Assembly (NCBI GenBank): GCA_902608975.1
Contig: CACLQI010000003.1
Coordinates: forward strand, 1 to 64,000
DNA: 64,000 nucleotides
Reading direction: 5' to 3'
From: an uncultured Pelagibacteraceae bacterium
GTDB taxonomy: Bacteria; Pseudomonadota; Alphaproteobacteria; Pelagibacterales; Pelagibacteraceae
Numbering within the stretch: the first letter of the stretch is position 1; each line of letters starts with the position of its first letter. The position numbers and the translations under genes are program-made. The notes beneath the pieces are model-generated. The model ran no database searches. It was not told the DNA's origin and saw only the letters and a program-made list of their open reading frames with translations. Positions 7,918 to 14,533 of this stretch are shown here, piece after piece.

Positions 7918-8817
7918 ATGGAAATTTATATCAAGCTTTTTGAGGTACTTTTTCCAGTTTTTTTTGTAGTTGGTATTGGTTATTATATAGGATTAAAGAA
8001 ACCAAAATTAGATACGTCTTTTATTACTGATTTTGGAGCCAATATAGGTTCACCTGCGATAATTTTCTATTCTGTTGTAACTACTGGATTAACTTTTGAT
8101 TTATTTAAATCTTATTTTGTTTACTATTTAATAGCTATAATCGGCTTTTCATTTATAGGGATTATTTTTTTGTTTTTTTTAAAAAAAGACATAGTAATGG
8201 AGTTACCTCCTTTTATATTACCCAATACCGGTAATATGGGTCTTCCTATATGTCTATTTGCATATGGGTCACAAGGATTGGGTGTTGCTGGTGCAATTTC
8301 GTGTTTGATAATTCTATTTCACTTTACTTTAGGTGTTTTTCTTGCGAGTAAAAAATTTAATTTTGGTGTAATTATAAAAAGCCCATCCTTCTATGCAATT
8401 TTTATATCAGTTATCTTTCTTTATTTTGATTTAGATGCTCCAAATTTCATCATTAATACAACTATGTTGTTAACATACGCTACAATTTTTTTGATTATGA
8501 TGTCTTTAGGAATAGCTTTAACTAGACTTAAAGTTTTTTCTTTCGGTAATGCATTAATTTCATCTTTTGCAAGAGTAATAATTGGACCTATTATTGGTTA
8601 CGCAATCATTATTTATTTTAACCTCACTGGTTACGCTGCTGGTGTATTATTAATACAATGTTCAATGCCTAGTGCTGTGTTAACTTATTTAGTTGGATCA
8701 ATGTATTCTCCTAAAAAAATTGTTGATAATATTGCTAGCATGATTGTTGTATCTACTATTTTATCATTTGTAACAGTACCAATTATAGTGTTTATTTCTT
8801 TAAAGTATTTTTTTTAA
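7918..8817 (+). CDS. AEC-family transporter
   Basis: A 299-residue membrane protein of the auxin-efflux-carrier family, with about ten hydrophobic segments in two halves. Family features are 'PVFFVVGIGYYIGLK' at the N-terminus, the 'LPNTGNMGLPICLFAYG' unwound-helix motif near residue 100, and 'IQCSMPSAVLTYLVG' in the matching position of the second half. Bacterial members move organic acids or amino-acid-like anions; the substrate here cannot be read from sequence. The gene starts 1 nt after hom and is probably in the same operon. Confidence 0.85.
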   Translation: MEIYIKLFEVLFPVFFVVGIGYYIGLKKPKLDTSFITDFGANIGSPAIIFYSVVTTGLTFDLFKSYFVYYLIAIIGFSFIGIIFLFFLKKDIVMELPPFILPNTGNMGLPICLFAYGSQGLGVAGAISCLIILFHFTLGVFLASKKFNFGVIIKSPSFYAIFISVIFLYFDLDAPNFIINTTMLLTYATIFLIMMSLGIALTRLKVFSFGNALISSFARVIIGPIIGYAIIIYFNLTGYAAGVLLIQCSMPSAVLTYLVGSMYSPKKIVDNIASMIVVSTILSFVTVPIIVFISLKYFF

Positions 8818-8823
8818 ATTTTA

Positions 8824-9672
8824 ATGAAAGCTATAGTACTAAATTTATTAGCATGGATAATGCTTCCCATAATGGATGGCTTTGCTAAATATTTAAGTAC
8901 AACAATCCCTGTATTGCAAATTACCTGGTCTAGATATTTTTTTACTGTTGTTATTGCTTTACCAATAATGTTAATTTTTTTTAGAAAAAATTTTAAATGG
9001 ACAGAACAACCGAAACTTCAATTGATTAGAGGCTTACTTTTGTTTAGTGCTAATATTTTATTCTTTTATTCAATATCAATTATATCATTAGCTAAAGCTT
9101 TAACTTTAGCTTTTATTGCCCCATTAATAGTCACTATTTTGTCTCCGGTCTTTTTAAATGAAAAAGTAGGTATTAGGAGGTGGGCTGCTGTTATAGTTGG
9201 ATTTATTGGATCTTTAATTGTTCTAAGACCAGGTTTTGTTGAAATTAATTTAGCAGGTATAGCAGCTTTAGGGACTGGTGTTTTGTATGGTTTTTATCTG
9301 ATTGTAACAAAAAAATTACACAAATCAGATCATCCATTACTAACACTTTTATTAACAGGTGTAGTAGGGGCTATTATAGGATCGTTAATAGTGTCATTTA
9401 TTTGGGTTGAACCAACCATTAAAGAGTGGTGTATGATGTTTGCAATAGGTTTTTTTGCATCAATAGGTCATTTATTTTTAATACTATCTTTAAAATATGC
9501 AGATGCATCAAAACTTGCACCTTTTGGCTATTTTGAAATTATAACTAATATTGTAATTGGCTATTACTTCTTTAGCCACTTCCCAGATAACTGGACTTTC
9601 TTAGGTTTGTTCATAATTATTTCATCAGGTATTTATATATTTAGGAGAGAGACTTTTAAAAGATCAAATTAA
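8824..9672 (+). CDS. EamA/DMT-family transporter
   Basis: A 282-residue drug/metabolite transporter-type protein with ten predicted helices in two EamA repeats. The first repeat ends 'LNEKVGIRRWAAVIVGFIG' and the second includes 'LILSLKYADASKLAPFGYFE', both typical boundaries. The substrate is unknown; export or uptake of a small metabolite is the family norm. It lies 6 nt after the AEC gene and is the last gene before a long gene-free stretch. Confidence 0.85.
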   Translation: MKAIVLNLLAWIMLPIMDGFAKYLSTTIPVLQITWSRYFFTVVIALPIMLIFFRKNFKWTEQPKLQLIRGLLLFSANILFFYSISIISLAKALTLAFIAPLIVTILSPVFLNEKVGIRRWAAVIVGFIGSLIVLRPGFVEINLAGIAALGTGVLYGFYLIVTKKLHKSDHPLLTLLLTGVVGAIIGSLIVSFIWVEPTIKEWCMMFAIGFFASIGHLFLILSLKYADASKLAPFGYFEIITNIVIGYYFFSHFPDNWTFLGLFIIISSGIYIFRRETFKRSN

Positions 9673-10113
9673 TATATTAATGTAATACATTAATTTACTA
9701 ACTTAAATTATTGATTTAATTCAATATTTTTAAAAAGTTAATGTAATTTATTAAGTTACAAAATACTAAGTTTTATCGCAAAAATCAGCATAATAATATT
9801 AACAAATTAAATAACGATAAAAAAGGTAGCAAATTAGAGGATTCTAAGAGGTTCTAAGAATAAATAATAAGAAATTAAATCATAACAGTTAAAATATAAT
9901 AAAAAAAGTTATAAAAATGTCTATTTTTAGAGTCAAAAAAACTGTTGATAGACAAAGATTCTAGAGTATTGCAGAAAAGGAATATAGCGTTTAAACGCTC
10001 ATAGAAGGGGTATATTTAGCGATATAATGATATTCAGTACAACCCAAGGGAGAAAATAAAAATATTATCAGAAGAGGGATCTAACAGTAAAAAAACGTTG
10101 GAATTATTAGCTT
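9673..10113 (+). other. Gene-free AT-rich stretch of 441 bp
   Basis: No credible coding sequence on either strand. It contains a perfect 14-bp palindrome AGCGTTTAAACGCT (9986-9999), a close direct repeat TTCTAAGA-gg-TTCTAAGA (9842-9859), and one copy of an 11-bp repeat found again beside the structured RNA. A frame opening at 9918 reads 'MSIFRVKKTVDRQRF' and then meets several stops. It may be a decayed gene but has no match I can name. The stretch borders the recombinase region. Confidence 0.5.
9779..9789 (+). repeat. 11-bp direct repeat, left copy
   Basis: CAAAAATCAGC, repeated exactly at 10583-10593. The pair brackets ogt and the structured RNA. It is short enough to be chance in AT-rich DNA. 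Confidence 0.35.
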
Positions 10114-10383
10114 TTAGAACGAAAAACCTTCTTTTTTTAGTAACCTTTTCTTGGCTTTTGTACCTCCGGCAGAAGAAAAACCACCCAGACTTCCATCAGA
10201 TCTAATAACTCTATGACATGGCACTCTAGGCGCGTATGGGTTCTTACCACATGCATTAGCCACAGCTCTAGCTGATTTGGGTCTATTTATAGCAATAGCA
10301 ACCTGTTTATAGGTTTTTACCTTACCTTTAGGTATTTTTATAAGATATCTCCAAACTTTATTCTGAAATTTAGTGCCTTGCAT
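10114..10383 (-). CDS. ogt: Methylated-DNA--protein-cysteine methyltransferase (Ogt/MGMT type)
   Basis: The catalytic domain of an alkylguanine-DNA alkyltransferase. The acceptor Cys is in 'RVPCHRVIRSDGSLGGF' near the C-terminus, the helix-turn-helix Arg finger in 'SARAVANACGKNP', and the domain opens with 'FQNKVWRYLIKIPKGKV'. I start it at the Met at 10383 (89 residues). The ORF-track extension to 10476 reads through a terminator hairpin and has no family similarity. The protein consists of the catalytic domain alone, without the N-terminal domain of full-length Ogt, like short alkyltransferase-like forms but with the active Cys kept. It looks richer in G+C than neighbouring genes. Confidence 0.85.
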   Translation of the reverse strand: MQGTKFQNKVWRYLIKIPKGKVKTYKQVAIAINRPKSARAVANACGKNPYAPRVPCHRVIRSDGSLGGFSSAGGTKAKKRLLKKEGFSF

Positions 10384-10397
10384 GATTTTATAAATTG

Positions 10398-10441
10398 AAA
10401 AAACCCCTGTTTCCTTGTGCTTTTTACGGCACAAAGAACAG
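10398..10441 (-). terminator. Strong intrinsic terminator ending the structured RNA
   Basis: On the minus strand, CTGTTCTTTGTGC and GCACAAGGAAACAG form a 13-bp stem with one bulged A and a 7-8 nt A-rich loop. GGGG and six T follow. It ends 14 nt before the ogt start codon, so it would either end a separate RNA or attenuate ogt. Confidence 0.85.
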
Positions 10442-10580
10442 TAGTTTTGGCACGTCGTTGTATGCGCTACCGCCATGCCTTCCGCCCTACAATTTTAGCG
10501 CTACTCTGTAGGACTTTCTGCCCCCTGGGCTTGAACCTCTCGGTTTTTCCCCAATCGGCCAGTTAAGGGTTGCCCCTTAA
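10398..10580 (-). ncRNA. Unassigned structured RNA, about 180 nt, upstream of ogt
   Basis: G+C is about 54% over the 138 nt I counted (10442-10579), in a genome where only stable RNAs are GC-rich. Read on the minus strand it contains a 7-bp hairpin TTAAGGG-GCAA-CCCTTAA, a hairpin AACC-GAGA-GGTT, an 8-bp stem GTCCTACA/TGTAGGGC, a 5-bp stem GGCAT/GTGCC, and the terminator. Both short loops are GNRA only on this strand, which fixes the sense. I find no tRNA fold, tmRNA tag frame, RNase P core GAGGAAAGUCC or SRP core. It is either a free small RNA or a leader controlling ogt. The 5' end is approximate. Confidence 0.7.
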
Positions 10581-10582
10581 TT

Positions 10583-10593
10583 CAAAAATCAGC
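10583..10593 (+). repeat. 11-bp direct repeat, right copy
   Basis: Second copy of CAAAAATCAGC (first at 9779). It lies just upstream of the structured RNA in its own direction. Confidence 0.35.
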
Positions 10594-10676
10594 TTATCAA
10601 ACAATAAAAGTTGTATGTATCACTTTATTGTTGAATATATTGATTTTTTAACACCTGTGAATATTGGGGATAATTT

Positions 10677-10841
10677 TTAAAATATTAGCAATACTATAGC
10701 TACTATAAATCCTAACATAATAAGCCCAAATATTGATGCAATTATTTTATTTCTAGTTTTTTCTTTTAATGATGGCCAATAGTTCATTATCATAAATGTT
10801 CCAATAATTACTATTAATCCAATTAAAATATATTTTGGCAT
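10677..10841 (-). CDS. Small membrane protein, 54 residues, unknown function
   Basis: This gene is too short for the ORF track. It begins 'MPKYILIGLIVIIGTFMIMN', has a short basic loop 'WPSLKEKTRNK', then a second hydrophobic helix 'IIASIFGLIMLGFIVAIVLL'. Two membrane helices with a positive loop between them are the only visible features. It lies between the structured RNA and the divergently transcribed recombinase, reading toward the RNA. The regular hydrophobic pattern and use of a whole intergenic space support a real gene, but I cannot name it. Confidence 0.55.
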   Translation of the reverse strand: MPKYILIGLIVIIGTFMIMNYWPSLKEKTRNKIIASIFGLIMLGFIVAIVLLIF

Positions 10842-10862
10842 ATTTTACTTTAATTTATTTTC

Positions 10863-10891
10863 TTGACTTTAAAAATGAGATATATTATAAC
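10863..10891 (+). promoter_or_regulatory. Promoter of the tyrosine recombinase gene
   Basis: TTGACT (10863-10868) and TATAAC (10886-10891) with 17-nt spacing, one of the best sigma-70 matches in the window. The start site would be near 10898, inside the inverted repeat that follows. Confidence 0.65.
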
Positions 10892-10916
10892 TTCCGATAA
10901 TTAATGGTTATCGGAA
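10892..10916. promoter_or_regulatory. Perfect 9-bp inverted repeat at the recombinase start site
   Basis: TTCCGATAA and TTATCGGAA are exact inverted copies separated by 7 nt (TTAATGG). The repeat begins immediately after the -10 and covers the predicted start site, ending 6 nt before the ATG. Arms of about this size with a 6-8 nt spacer also match the core site of tyrosine recombinases. It may be an autoregulatory operator, a recombination site, or both. Confidence 0.65.
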
Positions 10917-10922
10917 ATTATT

Positions 10923-11879
10923 ATGAATGAATTAGTAACTGATGTAAAAAGTCTCGAATTGGAAACTTTAAAAAACTTAAAGAATTCTAAATCTTATAAT
11001 ACTTTAAGAGCATATCAGGCAGATTTTAAGGACTTTTCAGCTTTCTGCTTTAAAAATGGACTATCCTCAATGCCTACAGAGCCTAAAATATTATCAATTT
11101 ATCTTACATATTTATCTAAATCATCAAAATTTAGTACTTTAAAAAGAAGAATAGCCTCTATAAGCGTGATTCATAAGATGAAAGGACATTATTTAGATAC
11201 AAAACATCCAATAATAATGGAAAACCTTCATGGAATTAAAAGGACTCTAGGAGCAAAACAAATATCAAAAAAACCTATATTAATCAACGATTTAAAATTA
11301 ATAATTAATGTAATTGATCAAATAAAAATTAAAGATAAAACCGGTTTAAAAGAATTGAAAGCTAAATCATCAGATGTAAAAAGAGATAAGGCAATAATAC
11401 TTTTAGGATTTGCAGGTGGTTTTAGAAGATCAGAATTAGTAAATATAGATTATGAGGACATTGAGTTTGTTCAAGAGGGTGTCAAAATAATAATTAAAAG
11501 ATCTAAAACAGATCAGTATGGTGAAGGAACCATAAAAGCTATCCCCTACTTTGATAATGAAAAATATTGTCCTGTAAAAGCTTTAAAAAATTATATGAAT
11601 TATGGATTTGCAAAATCAAATAAGGGAAAAATATTTGATATTTCAGATAAATCAGTAGCACTTATAATAAAAAAATATGCCGAAAAAGCAGGCTTAGATT
11701 CAGCCAAATATGCTGGACATAGTTTAAGATCTGGATTTGCTACGTCAGCAGCTGAATTTGGTGCCGAGGAAAGAAATATTATGGCCATGACAGGTCACAA
11801 AACAACACAAATGGTTAGAAGATATATTCAGGAAGCAAATTTGTTTAAAAATAACGCTCTTAACAAAATAAAAATTTAA
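10923..11879 (+). CDS. Tyrosine recombinase / site-specific integrase
   Basis: A 318-residue integrase of the lambda-Int/XerCD superfamily. The N-terminal SAM-like DNA-binding domain is at about residues 10-100 ('YNTLRAYQADFKDFSAFC'). The catalytic domain has all expected residues: Arg in 'GGFRRSELVN', Lys in 'IKRSKTDQ', His-x-x-Arg in 'GHSLRSG', His in 'MTGHKTTQM' and the nucleophile Tyr in 'VRRYIQEA'. It is complete and probably active. It is not XerC or XerD by context. It has its own promoter and a 9-7-9 inverted repeat, and it is convergent with the polysaccharide cluster, its stop overlapping by 4 nt. Confidence 0.92.
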   Translation: MNELVTDVKSLELETLKNLKNSKSYNTLRAYQADFKDFSAFCFKNGLSSMPTEPKILSIYLTYLSKSSKFSTLKRRIASISVIHKMKGHYLDTKHPIIMENLHGIKRTLGAKQISKKPILINDLKLIINVIDQIKIKDKTGLKELKAKSSDVKRDKAIILLGFAGGFRRSELVNIDYEDIEFVQEGVKIIIKRSKTDQYGEGTIKAIPYFDNEKYCPVKALKNYMNYGFAKSNKGKIFDISDKSVALIIKKYAEKAGLDSAKYAGHSLRSGFATSAAEFGAEERNIMAMTGHKTTQMVRRYIQEANLFKNNALNKIKI

Positions 11880-12559
11880 AACAAATAAGAAATTAATTTT
11901 TTTATTTTATCAGAAATATTTATCTTTTTATCTAGATTGTAAAAATAATTAATACTCTCTCCTTTTAATATAAATGCAATATTTTGATGTAAATAAATAG
12001 ATTTAACTTTACCATCAAACTTATTTTTACTAAAAAAAGGTCTATCATTTTTTTCATAATTTATTGAGTCAAATAAAGATTTAATAAAATTCATAGACGT
12101 ACTTTTTTTATTTAAATTAATTCTTGATCCACCAAATCTCGGGAAGTAGGAAGTTTGCAAATCTTCTATTACATAAAAACCTCCATCATTTAGATATGGG
12201 AATAAATATTTGAATGAAGCAATAATATGTTTTGATTGATGACTGCCATCATCAATAATTATATCAAAGTTGTCATATTTACCAATTAAAGACTGTAAAA
12301 ATTTTTTATTAGATTGGTCACCTATTAATATTTCAGTATTATTAATCTTAAAATTTTTTTTCTTAATATCGATTCCACAAATTTGAGCTTTAGTGAAATA
12401 CTCTCTCCAGATACGAAGACTGTCTCCGTCTTCAATACCAATTTCTAGAATATTTATTTTTTTATCTTTAAAATTTGAAAAATATTTATCATAAAGCTGG
12501 ATGAAACCTGAAATATTTTTGGAAGAGGGATATTTTTTTCCAATTTCAACAAGGTTCAT
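11876..12559 (-). CDS. Class I SAM-dependent methyltransferase (macrocin O-methyltransferase-like)
   Basis: About 227 residues with a Rossmann methyltransferase fold: motif I 'INILEIGIEDGDSLRIW', the acidic strand 'AQICGIDI', and 'FDIIIDDGSHQSKHIIASF' followed by 'LNDGGFYVIEDLQTSYF'. That last pair is typical of sugar O-methyltransferases of the demethylmacrocin type. I place the start at 12559, where ATGA overlaps the upstream stop; the track's 12586 start overlaps more. In this cluster it probably methylates a surface glycan sugar. The target is inferred. Confidence 0.8.
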   Translation of the reverse strand: MNLVEIGKKYPSSKNISGFIQLYDKYFSNFKDKKINILEIGIEDGDSLRIWREYFTKAQICGIDIKKKNFKINNTEILIGDQSNKKFLQSLIGKYDNFDIIIDDGSHQSKHIIASFKYLFPYLNDGGFYVIEDLQTSYFPRFGGSRINLNKKSTSMNFIKSLFDSINYEKNDRPFFSKNKFDGKVKSIYLHQNIAFILKGESINYFYNLDKKINISDKIKKLISYLF

Positions 12560-13497
12560 ATAATTTCTTTCCATTTTAAAGGCCAAAAGTCAATATTATT
12601 TATTTTAAAATCTGAGAAAAAATTGTCACTTGGTCTGCAGATAAATTTGTCAGGATTTGGAGAAAGCCAAGCACCCCACCAGTTAAATGAAGAAGGTATT
12701 ACAATATGATGTTTGCACTGAGAAATAAGAAACATATCAAGAGATCTTTTATCTAAATTTGAAAGGAAATTATTATCATGATTTACTTTAACAATTTTGC
12801 AATGAAATAAATCCATATTTAAATCATGTAAGTCGTTACTCCATAAATAAAAAATAGGATTATCAATCTTATTTTTTAAATATTCTATCGATTTGTTGAT
12901 AAAATTAATCTGTTCATTTGCGAAATTAGCTGATTTTTTTTTATTAAGTTCACTTTTTGTTGTTTTTCCTTCTATAAATCTATTTTGACGTAAGCATATT
13001 GAAACTGAGTTGTTTTTAATAATATTATTATAATGATTTGATTGTTTATACTTTATTTCGTTTATAAATTTAAATTCATTTATTATTTCATTGGTAATAT
13101 CTACAAAGTATTTTTCAGTTTCAAAATAACCCTCTAAAAAAATATTATTTGATAAGTTCATGTCATGTATGCTGTCATTATACATTGTTATTTTATTGTT
13201 ATCTTTAGGCTCTATATAAAATTTTTTCTCCTTAATGTATGGATTCATTTTTTTTAACAATTTCCTTCTTAAGTACCCCCATTTTCCAATGAATTTAAAA
13301 TTTTTATTTGCTTTATTTGACGTAATTGAAAAATTATCAAGTGCATATTTACTAATATTTTTTTTTGATAAAAATGCGGTTTCATTATCAATATATAACT
13401 CTCTATTAAGTTTCTTTGCTATGGCAAATGATGATGCATACATAAACATTTGATTTCCAATCTCGTTTGAGATTCTAATTGTTAATGTTTTTCTCAT
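12556..13497 (-). CDS. Glycosyltransferase family 11 (alpha-1,2-fucosyltransferase-like)
   Basis: A 313-residue GT11-like enzyme. The N-terminal 'SNEIGNQMFMYASSFAIAKKL' matches the family's G-N-Q-x-F-x-Y-A motif, 'SICLRQNRF' lies where the H-x-R acceptor motif is expected, and 'IPSSFNWWGAWLSPNPDK' is the conserved C-terminal block. It would transfer fucose or a similar deoxy-sugar from a GDP donor. No GDP-fucose synthesis genes are in the window. It overlaps both neighbours by 4 nt (ATGA), so translation is coupled. Confidence 0.85.
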   Translation of the reverse strand: MRKTLTIRISNEIGNQMFMYASSFAIAKKLNRELYIDNETAFLSKKNISKYALDNFSITSNKANKNFKFIGKWGYLRRKLLKKMNPYIKEKKFYIEPKDNNKITMYNDSIHDMNLSNNIFLEGYFETEKYFVDITNEIINEFKFINEIKYKQSNHYNNIIKNNSVSICLRQNRFIEGKTTKSELNKKKSANFANEQINFINKSIEYLKNKIDNPIFYLWSNDLHDLNMDLFHCKIVKVNHDNNFLSNLDKRSLDMFLISQCKHHIVIPSSFNWWGAWLSPNPDKFICRPSDNFFSDFKINNIDFWPLKWKEII

Positions 13498-14531
13498 AGA
13501 GTTTTTTTAAGTGAAAATTTCATCTTACTTATTGTTTTGTTTATATTTTTATTAGGTACAATGAAATCATAACCTTTGTATTTAGGCTTAAATTCATACA
13601 AAGCATTTTTATATCTTCTAAAATCTTCACGTGATTTTATATCACAATAAAACAGATCAAGAACTGGTCTTTTTTCAATGGACGCTAAATTTGTCATCAT
13701 ACCATGAAAGCCAACAACTTTATCTGCATTTCTAATTAATTTATATAATTTAATACCTTTAATATTATCGTATAAATATATACGAGATTTGTTAATTTTT
13801 TTTGTATTATTAAAAAAATCTATTACATTATAATTCTTTTCATAATTATGATTTTGATTACTTAATTCTATATCTTTTGTAAAAATAACATTTTGTTTAT
13901 ATTTTAAAAATTCATTTAAGATTAAATCTAGCTCACTTAAACCCCATCCCAACTTTTTAAAATTTGAAAATTTTAAGTGAAAATATATATAATTAACTAT
14001 TTTAAAATCATTATTATTTTGAATTTCTGATGGTAAGTTAATTTTATATTTTTGTTTAAAATTTAAATCTTTTGTTAATTCAACTTGTAATTCTGAAGTT
14101 GATTCTCTTTTGTTTATTTTGTCACGTTCATTAATAACTAAAAAATATAAATATTTTCTAAGAAAACTTAATGGTCTTTTATAATTATTTACATTGTTAA
14201 TACATAAACCATAAAATTTTATTTTTCTGAAAAGTATAGGGAGATAATAATAAAAAGTTTTTGGTGAAAGAATATATGCTGATTTAAAAGATCCTTTAAT
14301 TAGCTCAATCAAAATTTTTATTTTATCAATTAACTTAAGATCATAATTCAAAATTTTAATTTCAGTATTTTTAAAATTTAAAAGAAATTTAAAATTTTTA
14401 CTTCTTTCAGATAAATATATAGTTATTTTTGTATTTTTGTCGTGATTAGCTATGTTATTAATAGCATCAAGACTTTGTACCAAGTCTCCAACTGCATCAT
14501 TTTTAAATATAATAATTTTTTTTTTATTCAA
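13494..14531 (-). CDS. Glycosyltransferase family 9 (heptosyltransferase-like)
   Basis: A 345-residue protein resembling LPS heptosyltransferases. The N-terminus 'IIIFKNDAVGDLVQSLDAI' matches the GT9 start (x-x-G-D-x-x-x-x-x-P-x-x-x-x-L), and the C-terminal half has 'ADKVVGFHGMMTNLASIEKRPVLDLF', corresponding to the donor-binding G-x-D-x-G-x-x-H-x-A region, though with replaced residues. It probably adds a core or surface sugar. It begins 2 nt after the aminotransferase gene and overlaps the fucosyltransferase by 4 nt. Confidence 0.72.
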   Translation of the reverse strand: MNKKKIIIFKNDAVGDLVQSLDAINNIANHDKNTKITIYLSERSKNFKFLLNFKNTEIKILNYDLKLIDKIKILIELIKGSFKSAYILSPKTFYYYLPILFRKIKFYGLCINNVNNYKRPLSFLRKYLYFLVINERDKINKRESTSELQVELTKDLNFKQKYKINLPSEIQNNNDFKIVNYIYFHLKFSNFKKLGWGLSELDLILNEFLKYKQNVIFTKDIELSNQNHNYEKNYNVIDFFNNTKKINKSRIYLYDNIKGIKLYKLIRNADKVVGFHGMMTNLASIEKRPVLDLFYCDIKSREDFRRYKNALYEFKPKYKGYDFIVPNKNINKTISKMKFSLKKTL

Positions 14532-14533
14532 TT

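Noticed and set aside
9918-10030. Broken protein beginning MSIFRVKKT
   Set aside because: Several in-frame stops and no family match; kept only as a remark on the gene-free stretch.
10384-10476. N-terminal extension of ogt in the ORF track
   Set aside because: It translates the terminator hairpin and structured RNA and has no similarity to the methyltransferase family.
10398-10580. Identity of the structured RNA as tmRNA, RNase P or SRP RNA
   Set aside because: There is no tag frame, no T arm plus CCA, no GAGGAAAGUCC core (only a weak 'GCAGAAAGTCC') and no paired SRP GGAA loop.
10500-10580. Integron attC site beside the recombinase
   Set aside because: The hairpins lack the R''/L'' and L'/R' pairs with extrahelical bases, and the recombinase shows no integron-specific insert that I can see.
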